From Xanthoparmelia taractica (Eukaryota; Ascomycota; Lecanoromycetes; Lecanorales; Parmeliaceae): a stretch of DNA of 64,000 nt. Below, piece by piece: positions 55,410-64,000 of this stretch; the first letter of the stretch is position 1, and the number at the start of each line of letters is the position of its first letter. The notes under the pieces were generated by a model. It was given only the letters and a program-made list of their open reading frames with translations, ran no database searches and was not told where the DNA came from. The stretch lies in NCBI GenBank assembly GCA_033085395.1, contig MU853195.1, positions 62,001-126,000 of the forward strand, in the 5' to 3' direction. The position numbers and the translations under genes were made by a program.

Positions 55410-57727
55410 TCAATCTTCCTTCACAATGTGCCATTCGGTGCCGTCCGACTCCAACCGCACGTTTCGTTTCCCGGCATGCTTTTCCATAGCCGCCGCAGAC
55501 GTTATGCCACCTAATTCCCTTCTGGTATCGGTATCGAGGCCGAGTAAGGTGGCCAGTAGCGATGACTTCAATACGGGAATCTTGCGCCGCTTGGTAACGG
55601 ACATTGTCAGCACAAGGAAGATCAACGACAGAAGTATGCTGGCGATGGCACTATCATCCAAGGCCACACTATTTGGATGTAGACTTCAAAGGTACTGGCG
55701 ATGCCTGGCTGAGTTCCAATGATGTCGGATGTCGTACGTAGCGCATTGGTCAAACCAGTGGCAAAATTATCCATCCGTTGGGCTAAACCCTGCATGCCTG
55801 CAGGCTGACCATAGATACTCGATGCTATTGCAAACGCTGCGTCGGTATCATATGAACTGTCGATCCAATTGTTTTTACTGCCAACCATTTGTGCTTTACC
55901 GACGAAGGTCTGTGCGGAGAGATAATTATTGAAAGCCTCGACATCTTGCTGGTCCATGGCGAATGTCTCACCATTCTGACTCGTGCTCACGGTGTCAAAG
56001 ATCATAGTACCATTGTTATCCTGAATGTACCGCCACTCAGAGATGTTTGAACGGCTGACTTCTTGTGTGTCGGTCACCCCAAGCGTCATGGTCGTGTTGT
56101 AGGTATACAGGCACAGGTTAAGAGCGACTTGAAGAGCAATAAGGTCGCCCTTGTGGTCGTCAATATCGTCGAAGGACCTCCACTTGTTGAGATCAGGGGC
56201 GTAGATTACGTAGAGTTGTACCAGCGTGTTGTTGTTGGGATATGTATATCCATGAAGAATAGTGCTTGCGCCCATCCAGAACGTGTCAGAGTTTGACGTT
56301 TGAAACACCGTATCATGCACTGTTGGATGCTTAGATATTGCGGGTACCGTGTAATTGCAGCCAGGTTCAATGATGTGGTCTAGATTGGTGGCGTCTCCCG
56401 TACGTCGGCATTTTGAGGTTATGCTTGATGATACGTCGACAATGCTGGAGCAGACTCCCATCGACTGGTATGTACCGAATGTGCAGTTTCCTGTTGGGCA
56501 ACTGCCTGAAACGTTTGATGGACTCGCACCACTGTTTACCAGGCCATCCGTAATCGCTCCAATAACGGGTAGCGGTGGAGATTTGCGATAGTTCTTAAAG
56601 TCAGGACCAGTGACTGCTCAGTGTCAGACCATATGCAGGATAAAGTGCGATCTCATCAAACGTTGCGAGCCAAATGACAGTTTAGCGAGGTTACAACTGA
56701 TGAAGTTGACAAACCCGGCACGTCTGACAGAATGGGGATAACGAATGTAGAATGCGGAAATGACTTACAAGTATTGTCTGATAATGGATCAGCCCGATAA
56801 CGAAGGCTTCTTCTGATGGACCCCTCGCTGTCTATATTGTGCGGACGAGAAGGTAGTTGGAGTGTCTGCTGAGCAAACGCGCCGAACAGAAAGATGAATA
56901 CCGTGCTCACTGTCCCGAGCCATACGAGCAGCCTATGCTGTCAGTAACTGCTAGTCCTCGAGGAATCTGATACGCGACTCACCGTCCCGGGTGTTTCCAA
57001 AGTAGGAGCAGACTACCAATTGGACCACGGCTACCATCGTCGTATGCTTGCATGTCGATAAGCTGAGACCTTTTACCGTTCGTGCCTTTCAGATCTGTGA
57101 CGTGGTCTTCCTTGCCCAGCCATATCCACATAGATTGGCCTTGACATTTTCCGAGTCAGCATTTCTTCTTGCAGTCGACGGGTTGCATCTCTTCATTGAG
57201 GACACTACGAAAGACATGTCTCACAGGTCGCGAAACGCTTGAAGGATGGTATCAACGCTCATAGAATAGAACTTACACAGGCAACTCGTCACAGGAAGGA
57301 GGACGGCCGTCTGCCCAACCTGTGAAAGGACTGACACAATGGTATTAGGAGACAATCTTGAATGCCAGTCGCCGAGGGGTTTGTTGCTGAAGACGGCAAA
57401 GATGGCTAGGAGGGCAAGGAGAGATGCTGTTGCTAGAAGCCAAGCGAGAAGTTCCCAGCCCCATCCGTTGGTGAAGGATTGGTCGTAGAAATTAAGCCTG
57501 GGCTGTGAGACCTTCTCGTTGGAAAGGAGGGCGGGCAATGCGGGATCGTGCTTCTGAGACGATAGATAGGATCCAGCTGTGTTGTTGGCATGGTCTGAGG
57601 TTGGAGCTGGGGAGCGAGACGGCGGGCCTTCCCTCGAAACCTTCGACGCATTATGTGACCGTCTGTGAACCGACGCTGCGCTCGAGATCTCGGATACCTC
57701 ATATGAGTGGCGAGGAGAAACTCCCAT
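55410..57727 (-). CDS. DUF3176-type fungal membrane protein, apparent frameshift near the C-terminus
   Basis: Exons 57727-57277, 57139-56983, 56932-56769 and 56613 onward join in phase. The protein starts MGVSPRHSYEV, has a disordered N-terminus, then NGWGWELLAWLLATASLLALL and DWHSRLSPNTIVSVLSQVG, the hallmark of DUF3176, followed by DMQAYDDGSRGPIGSLLLLW and a second helix (LGTVSTVFIFLFG). A large extracellular-type domain rich in N-glycosylation sites follows (CNYTVP, NNNTLVQLY). The last helix, after EVYIQIVWPWMIVP, is shifted by one base: SIASILLSLIFLVLTM-like sequence continues in the next frame to 55410. This suggests a recent mutation or an indel in the assembly. The intron 56768-56614 is the least certain. 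Function unknown. Confidence 0.72.
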
Positions 57728-58739
57728 TGCAACAGCTAAGAAGTAGAGAAGAGGGTCTGAGAATGACACTTGCGATGATAAAGGAAACAAAACGCATGCA
57801 GGACGTTGCAACAGGACGAAGAGCAGCCTTCAGCTTTGGAACATGGCCACAAAAATGGGAAGATATTAATATTGTACTTGTACGAAACATGATTGCGGCT
57901 GAGCGATCGTCGAAGAATTTTCTGCATCTCGTTACACGAAGGGTTCTGGATCTGCATCAAGCTGGGGGCCCATCTCCGTGGAACAGTTGGGTAGATGGTG
58001 ATGAGGGTAGAGATATCCGTTTCTACCCCCGATAAGATCTCTGCATATGCTGAGTACAGGTATCCGTTCTACCACGGATGAGATTTGGACATATTCTATG
58101 CTCAGCATATGCCTTGGAAGTAAATACCTTGTAGACCTCGTGGGGAGAAATCTCAACCCTTTCAGAAGTCTTCTCATGGATCCCTGCTTAGCCTGACACT
58201 AACATATAACCAAGCCCTGTCAAGTAAGGTATATATGTTTCATCACCCAATGAAATCTCTGCATATGCCAAACTTACCCGCTTTACCCCTGACGAGTCGC
58301 ATATGCTTATAATATGTCTAACCTTGCCGAGCTTTAGTCTACACGTACCCCTGCCGAACTAACTTGTATGTTGCCCGCAGATTTCTGTCTTCTTTGGCTG
58401 CCAAGTCCAACAGAGCATTCATTACTATCAAACCTGTCGACACTTTCCCTACCCTCCTGACCAACTCAAGAAACCTACTATGATGATAGCATATCGTAGT
58501 GGCGCAAAATCGGAATCGCATGCGTTACTTGAATTATTTGAGATGCTTGACAAGGTGCCCTGATACTGGTCATTCTTATCGTGTTTGGTACTGATACCAT
58601 GGGTAGAATATACGAATACCTGCCTTCCATATAGAAAAGAACATGAACGTGTTGCATACCACGCCCACTTTCGTCGACTTATTTTGTTGACCAATCCTAT
58701 AGTGTTGCGGGCCCCTAGATACTTTACTTCATTTCTGAA
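57728..58739. other. Intergenic with inverted and direct repeats
   Basis: About 1 kb between divergent genes. A perfect 12-bp inverted repeat GCATATGCTGAG (58043-58054) / CTCAGCATATGC (58101-58112) flanks a 46-bp spacer, and ATCTCTGCATATGC occurs again near 58251-58264. No gene is seen. Confidence 0.5.
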
Positions 58740-59852
58740 ATGCGTCCTGAACTTGGCCCGGTGCTCGTGGTCGGTGGCTGCGGGTTCCTAGGCCATCGCA
58801 TTGTTTCCCACCTTTGTGAATCTGCTACTCTCGAGATCTGGGTCCTAGACCTAAACACTGAGCATAATCGCTTCCCTCATGTATCTTATTGCAACGGTGA
58901 TATCACATCTCACTCGAATGTCCAAGCTATCCTTAAGAAAATCAGACCTCGAACCATAATCCACCCTGCCTCCCCCAACGTCCTAATCGAACATCCTAAT
59001 TTTGCCACGAGAAAAGCCTTATACGAGAAGGTCAATATCTTAGGAACGCAGAATTTAATCGAGTGTGCTGGCAAATCTGGGTCCGTCAAGGCATTTGTCT
59101 ACACGTCAAGTGCTTCCGTGATTCATGATAGCATCAATGATCTTTTCGACGCTGACGAGAGCCTGCCGGTCTTACAAACTCCACAGCAAACAGAAATCTA
59201 CTCGCATACAAAGGGCGTCGCAGAGAAGATTGTGCTTGCAGCTAATCGACGGTACGGCGCTATGTTGACGACTGCGATACGCCCCACGAGCATGTTTGGC
59301 GAGGATGATAGGGGATGGCTTCCGAACCTGCTCGGTGTTTATAAGACTGGCAAGACCAATGTCCAGCTAGGAAACAACTCTGCCAAAATAGATCTCTTAT
59401 ACGTGGGCAACTCTGCGGATGCACATATCCTGGCCGCAGAGACGCTATATAAGATGCGCGCAGACACTCCGTATAGCGAGCGCGTCGACGGCGAAGCTTT
59501 CTTTGTGACCAATAATGAGCCTTATCGGTTCTGGGATTTTGCACGAGCTGTTTGGCGTGCTGCAGGTGATCGGAGTGATCCTGAGCGCGTGTGGGTCATT
59601 CCCAAAATGATTGGGTTGATCATGGCGGCCATTGTTGAATGGATCTTCTGGCTCGTCTTCTTCGGTACTAAAGAGCCGAAGCTTACCAGACGAAGAATCA
59701 AGCACACCTGCATGAACAGGACCTTTCGCATCGACAAGGCCAAGAGCAGACTGGGTTATGTTCCCCAAGTGAGCATGAAAGAGGGGATCGAGAAAGGCGT
59801 AAAATGGTTCCAAGAGGCAGAAGCGCATGGCCAAGGGAAAAAACAAATTTGA
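58740..59852 (+). CDS. NAD(P)-dependent sterol-4-alpha-carboxylate 3-dehydrogenase-like (Erg26 family)
   Basis: Single-exon gene of 370 aa, typical of 3-beta-HSD/Erg26 proteins. The N-terminal Rossmann motif is VLVVGGCGFLGHRIV; the catalytic YxxxK is YSHTKGVAEK (about residue 160); AIRPTSMFGEDDRG and LLYVGNSADAHILAAE are family blocks. A membrane segment (IGLIMAAIVEWIFWLVFFG) near residue 300 agrees with ER attachment. Erg26 oxidatively decarboxylates 4-carboxysterol intermediates in ergosterol synthesis. Because fungi carry several Erg26 paralogues, some in metabolite clusters, the true orthologue status is not certain. It lies 4.1 kb downstream of the PKS remnant, with the DUF3176 gene between. 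Confidence 0.85.
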   Translation: MRPELGPVLVVGGCGFLGHRIVSHLCESATLEIWVLDLNTEHNRFPHVSYCNGDITSHSNVQAILKKIRPRTIIHPASPNVLIEHPNFATRKALYEKVNILGTQNLIECAGKSGSVKAFVYTSSASVIHDSINDLFDADESLPVLQTPQQTEIYSHTKGVAEKIVLAANRRYGAMLTTAIRPTSMFGEDDRGWLPNLLGVYKTGKTNVQLGNNSAKIDLLYVGNSADAHILAAETLYKMRADTPYSERVDGEAFFVTNNEPYRFWDFARAVWRAAGDRSDPERVWVIPKMIGLIMAAIVEWIFWLVFFGTKEPKLTRRRIKHTCMNRTFRIDKAKSRLGYVPQVSMKEGIEKGVKWFQEAEAHGQGKKQI

Positions 59853-60251
59853 GCGTGTTCAATATGCCGAGGATCGCGCGTGGTAGCTTAATGCCGTTCA
59901 ATATCTACATCAAACAGTTGTTATAAACCATAATAGGAACTTTGAACCTTTCCTTGGGACAGCCTTTGGCCACTCGGGTTAAAGACTGAGCAATCGACTC
60001 GGCTTTTACGATTCACCAATTTGTATAGAAGGGTTCATAACTGGGCTACTTAGACCTTCCCCATGTGGCTAAATTAGGGTTGGTTCAGGGCTAGGTGGGC
60101 CCAGTGGGGGATTCGGCTCGCTTCGCCTCACTCGAAGCCGTCCTCCCAAAATTATACCAAGCTCAACCCAGAGCAATTCCCACCACCGTCAAGCCCGTCG
60201 ACTCCTTCTCTACCATCCCGACGAACTCCAAGAAGCAAAAACCCAACCACA
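59853..60251. other. Intergenic
   Basis: 399 bp holding the trm8 promoter. A GGGCCCAGTGGGGG stretch lies at 60098-60111. No gene is seen. Confidence 0.45.
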
Positions 60252-61396
60252 ATGACAGCATCAAGCAAGCGCCAAAAGCGCCAAGACTACCGCAAAACCC
60301 ACAAGGAACAAGGCACCGCCGAGCTCCCCAAGAAGCGATTCTACCGGCAGCGCGCCCACGCCAACCCCTTCTCCGACCACAAACTGACATAGTAAACCCC
60401 CCCCCCCCGGCCCCCTTCTTTCCCCCTACTTACTTACCTCCTTGTCGTTTGTTTCGATCTTTCCCCTTCTAGCTCATGTAATCGCTGACCGTAGCTAATC
60501 AAGAACGATTTCCCGATGCATCTAGCCCCGCCAGCCCATCCCTCATGGACTGGTCCCCCCACTACCCAGCTTTCGTCGCCGCCCCCGCCGGCGGAAGCAC
60601 AGATGCCGCAGCCACCGGCAAGACCAAACCCTTGACAAAACCCATAACGGTAGCAGACATAGGCTGCGGCTTCGGCGGCCTCCTCATCGCCCTCTCCCCG
60701 CTCCTGCCGCAAGAACTGATCCTCGGCCTCGAGATCCGCACGCAAGTGACCGAGTACGTCGAAGATCGCATCTCGGCTTTGCGGTCCCAGCACCACGCCG
60801 CCGCTTCCTCTTCCTCTTCCTCTTCCTCTTCCTCTTCCTCTTCCTCTTCTCCCCCTCCACCATCTCCCTCGTCGTCATCATATGAAAACATATCCTGCCT
60901 TCGCGCCAACGCCATGAAATTCCTCCCCAACTTCTTCGCCCGCGGCCAACTATCGCGCATCTTCCTCTGCTTCCCGGATCCGCATTTCAAAGCCCGCAAG
61001 CACAAGGCGCGGATCGTGTCGGGGACATTGTGCGCCGAGTACGCGTACGTGCTGAGGGCGGGGGGGTACGTGTATACGATTACGGATGTGGAGGAGTTGG
61101 GGGAGTGGATGAGGAGGAGGTTTGAGGCGTTTGGGGAGGATGATGAGGAGGGTGAGGGTGAGGGTGAGGGGGGAGGAAGGCGGGGGAAGGGCATGTTTGA
61201 GAAGGTTGAGTTGCCGGAGGAGGGGAAGGAAGGGGAGTGGGTTGGTGAGGGAGGGGAGAAAGGGGAGGTGGGGACGCTGGTGAGGTGTATTCGGGAGGAG
61301 ACTGAGGAAGGGAAGAAGGTGACGAGGAACGGGGGGAAGAAGTATGTGTCTGTGTTCCGGAGGAAAGAGGATCCAGCGTGGCCGGATGAGATTTGA
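60252..61396 (+). CDS. trm8: tRNA (guanine-N7)-methyltransferase catalytic subunit Trm8
   Basis: Two exons (60252-60391, 60526-61396) give 336 aa. With Trm82 it makes m7G46 in tRNA. Exon 1 encodes the basic N-terminus and HANPFSDHKLT; across the intron comes YPASPSLMDWSPHYPAF, as in the family. SAM-binding motif ADIGCGFGGLL, then LGLEIRTQVTEYVEDRI, RANAMKFLPNFF, and the signature FLCFPDPHFKARKHKARI are all present. Two insertions are unusual: a run of about 15 serines from a (TCTTCC)n tract at 60806-60850, and a Glu/Gly-rich stretch near 61130-61290. The intron contains a C10 run. It is convergent with the transporter gene at 61760. Confidence 0.93.
60806..60850. repeat. (TCTTCC)n hexanucleotide microsatellite inside trm8
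   Basis: About seven to eight tandem TCTTCC units within the open frame, encoding poly-Ser. Its period is divisible by three, so length change would keep the frame. Confidence 0.9.
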
Positions 61397-61759
61397 GCAT
61401 GCTGAATCGCGTTTGGCCAATTCGAGACAAAGCTGTAAGAAGCTGACTATAACAATTTGACTGTTCAAATGCATCTCATTTCGGTTGTATACCGACAGTG
61501 AAGAACACCTCTATCATTAAATTGACCAATTCCCGCCATCGCTGCCGTACGCCTGTTATTAGAAAGTCATGGACTGACACAAGGGCGGCTTCCAAAAACC
61601 CGGTTGGTAATTCGACAGATCTATAGCTCTTCCAAACGCCTCCACAGATTGTGGGGTATTTCCCTCGCCCAACCAACATTTCTAAGCAGTGATATCCCGT
61701 CTTTTCAGCTTTTCAAGCTCTATTTTGATGAGCGGATGTCTAAATCGTAGGTATATCAC
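61397..61759. other. Convergent 3' spacer
   Basis: 363 bp between the trm8 and transporter stops; no gene. Confidence 0.5.
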
Positions 61760-63076
61760 CTACTTCTTGACCGCGTTGGCCAAATTCGTGTGCCGCATCA
61801 TGATTGCCGAGTATCTGGAGTCAATCAGCATGGCATCCTTCCATTTGAGACACCAGTGACTTACGAGAAAATGCTGACAAGCGCAAGCAGGATCCCCAGG
61901 GCGGCCTTATCCGTAATGACCCTCCCACCCGAGAAAGCGCCGATGACTACGATGAGGCAGGTCTTGAGGTGTCCGACAACGGTACTTTCGAGAGGTCCTG
62001 AGCCACCAATGATGAAGAATTGCGAGAGATTGATCAATGCCGCGAGGAAGCCACTTAGGAGTATCATCCCCCACATAAACGCAGGAGTCTGGTCCAGCGC
62101 GGGGAATTTGTCGGTCCAGGGAACGACATAGAGTAGCAGAACACCTCCTAAGGGTGCTTGGTTGTAGAGGAGCTGGAATCCGTTCACCTCGTATTTTCTT
62201 TGATAGGTGCCAATCCAGATTGTGTAGATTCCACTAACAGTGACGCTTCCGAAGGCGAGAAGGACGCTCAAAGCGCCCACAGCTTTTATTGGCGCACCGG
62301 GAACCGGAGGTGCCTTCTGATCGTAGTAGGAAATCAAGCCGACTCCGAAACACATGGGGATCAGGGCGTAGACTGCCATTCTTGGGATGGTTTTCTTGTA
62401 GAAGAAGAAGTTGATGATTGCGACAATGGGGGTCAGGAGGACCCGAGTGATTTGGTAGAAGGTAATTGTCGAGACTTGGAGGGAGACATTCATGCCGACG
62501 ATGTTCATTGCCATTGCGATGGCGAGAGGAAGCATGTTCATGATGGGAATCTTCCGAGGCTCAAACATGCCGACAGTGGGGCGAGAGAGGAGATAGAGTG
62601 TCGCTGCTGTGACGAAGAAGTGGAAGGATGCGAAGGCGGCTTGACATTGTGAGAAGGATTTGTCGCTGAAAATGGCTTTATTGCAGAAAACCTGATGAAG
62701 GAGAGGCTTGTCAGCATTAATTCGATAGATAGCAATATGCGCAATAGTTGAGGGTTGAGTGTTCGAGCTACACACTGCTCCGTGTGTTGGGGTGCTGGCA
62801 GCTCACAATTGTTACGGTAGCGACGGTGTTGACGAACATCCACATGAGTATCTTGACCCTTGCGTATGGATCTTTGGTGGCATGTTCTTTTGTGACGACT
62901 TTTGGTGATTGCTCGACAAGGCCCTCCTTCTCTAGATCACCAGCGCTCCTTCTTTTCTCATCCGTATCCGAATCAGACATATTGAGGAGGGTGGTGTCGG
63001 AAAGGGTGGATTCGCTTCTAGAACGCGGGGCTTCCTCGAGTCGAATTTTGTCCTTGTCGTCGTTCAGAGCATCCAT
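61760..63076 (-). CDS. Triose-phosphate/nucleotide-sugar-type transporter (TPT/DMT, SLC35-like)
   Basis: Three exons (63076-62807, 62691-61865, 61814-61760) give 383 aa. After a charged cytosolic N-terminus (about 70 residues) come about ten hydrophobic segments. Family signs are MFVNTVATVTIVFCNKAIFSD at the first helix, ITRVLLTPIVAIINFFFYKK in the middle and SGPLESTVVGHLKTCLIVVIG near the end, the Lys-Thr block typical of TPT-type transporters. The C-terminus ends MMRHTNLANAVKK, with a KK close to the end that may act in Golgi/ER retrieval. It most likely exchanges a sugar nucleotide or phosphorylated sugar across Golgi or ER membrane; the substrate cannot be read from sequence. Confidence 0.88.
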
Positions 63077-63885
63077 TGCTGGTGCCTTGATGGCTTGGGG
63101 GAAAGTGGGACGAGGGAGGCCGAAGGAAAAGGTATAAGGCAGGGACTTTATCGGTTCTGCCAGATACGACGATACGATTCGGCTAAGGAACTACTGGCTG
63201 ACTGCATGAGCTACAAGAACCAGAGCTGCATTAGAGTGGATTATTTACTTCCAATTGTGTAACTCCACCGCTGGGGTAAGGTAAGGACATTTATTCTGGC
63301 TTCGCTGTCCTTTCGTAGGATCAATAAATAATATGATGGACTTGTCGCTTTAAGTATAAGACTTTGTATAAGTATATATGATCCTCTCACATGAACCGCA
63401 ATGAGGCGCAGCGAGCGGCCAATTCTGAAACGAGTCAAACGAAACACATGATCTTATGTGTACTTTACACTCTACACTCTACACTCTACAGTGCACAGTG
63501 TACAGTATACTTCGTACAGTGTCGCCAAACTTTGCCATCAAATGATTGGTCTATTGCCGCCACAATAACCAAAGTTAAAAAAAGCCTCCCAAGCAGCTTG
63601 TTGAATCGAGGTACAAGTACAGTATAATAAAATAAATATCACGAGGAATTACAATTAAACATGATTAGTAAATGCAGGAAATAACCATGTTCTTCTATCC
63701 TTCGTACCTCTTTCCCCTTGCTCAAGTCTACTTACTTGTTCCAGTTGACAGCCAGGCTGTTAAAGTTGTACCTCTTCGAAAGGTCCTCCAGGCTCCAGCC
63801 CAGCAAGGGCGCAAGGCTGCCTTGGCAATTGAGGAGCTAGGAACTAAAAAGTGGGCAACAACACTAGCTTAGCGGAGAAACTCCG
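63077..63885. other. Intergenic with a short CTACACT repeat
   Basis: No gene is supported. A TACACTC repeat (about 63467-63490) is followed by GTGCACAGTGTACAG-like palindromic sequence. An ORF at 63672-63872 has no recognisable features. Confidence 0.45.
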
Positions 63886-64000
63886 TCATTCTTCATTCTT
63901 GTCTCTTGCTTTGTCCTTCACTTTGACCCCAAATATCAGCATCGCAGCGACAATCATGCAGCGGCGACGAAGCTTCTTCTCTTCCTTGGGATTATGGCCC
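63886..64000 (-). CDS. Possible 3' end of a gene continuing beyond the window
   Basis: A minus-strand frame open at the window edge encodes a 37-residue C-terminus: NPKEEKKLRRRC, a hydrophobic piece (MIVAAMLIFGVKVK) and a charged end (DKARDKNEE), then TGA at 63886. Too short to identify; it could be chance. Confidence 0.25.
   Translation of the reverse strand, partial: GHNPKEEKKLRRRCMIVAAMLIFGVKVKDKARDKNEE

Noticed and set aside
60060..60115. TTAGGG near 60076 as telomeric repeat
   Set aside because: A single copy, not an array.
1..64000. CRISPR array or prokaryotic operon structure
   Set aside because: Spliceosomal introns and eukaryotic protein families throughout; repeats seen are microsatellites and minisatellites.

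Overview
The window is nuclear DNA of a filamentous ascomycete (Pezizomycotina). The evidence is many short GT-AG introns (mostly 45-110 nt) with CTAAC/CTGAC-like branch points, CT-rich tracts upstream of some starts, monocistronic genes on both strands, and several protein families typical of this group: a GCN4-type cross-pathway regulator, a CorA-like fungal membrane protein, a DUF3176 membrane protein and a highly reducing polyketide synthase. The class cannot be fixed from the sequence alone. No tRNA, rRNA, CRISPR array, or transposon with a recognisable enzyme was seen. Exon boundaries were deduced by hand from splice consensus, reading phase and family similarity; for most genes the exons join in phase and give an intact protein.

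Layout. 0.2-9.1 kb: psf1 (GINS replication complex), a SulP/STAS/cNMP-binding vacuolar-type transporter, and a Meu6-like PH-domain protein, all on +. 9.4-10.4 kb: a dense microsatellite tract. 10.9-13.2 kb: cpc-1 on -, with a long leader that has upstream ORFs and an in-frame extension lacking AUG. 12.7-20.5 kb: gene-poor, with one 54-bp minisatellite ORF and one unresolved multi-exon gene. 20.6-36.3 kb: a dense housekeeping block with a small MGNC-type protein, a patatin-like phospholipase with a zinc finger, an FAD oxidoreductase, a DUF6699-like protein, prefoldin subunit 1, alkaline ceramidase, an alpha/beta hydrolase, a six-BRCT Brc1/Rtt107 protein and VPS25. 37-38.7 kb: remnants of an F-box-like gene and a P450. 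39.7-46.5 kb: a CorA-like protein, a 75-aa conserved protein and a protein kinase fused to a vWA-like domain. 48.6-54.7 kb: a decayed secondary-metabolism locus, in which an MFS transporter and a reducing polyketide synthase lie head to head and both have lost their 5' parts. 55.4-63.1 kb: a DUF3176 protein with an apparent frameshift, an Erg26-like sterol dehydrogenase, the tRNA m7G methyltransferase Trm8, and a triose-phosphate/nucleotide-sugar-type transporter.

Functionally the intact genes cover genome maintenance (Psf1, Brc1), protein folding and sorting (prefoldin, VPS25), lipid metabolism (patatin, ceramidase, Erg26-like), tRNA modification (Trm8), amino-acid homeostasis (CPC1, the SulP-family transporter) and membrane transport. 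They do not form one pathway. The most notable points are the non-AUG extension and upstream ORFs of cpc-1, the head-to-head truncated PKS/MFS pair, and several small or fused fungal proteins of unknown function.
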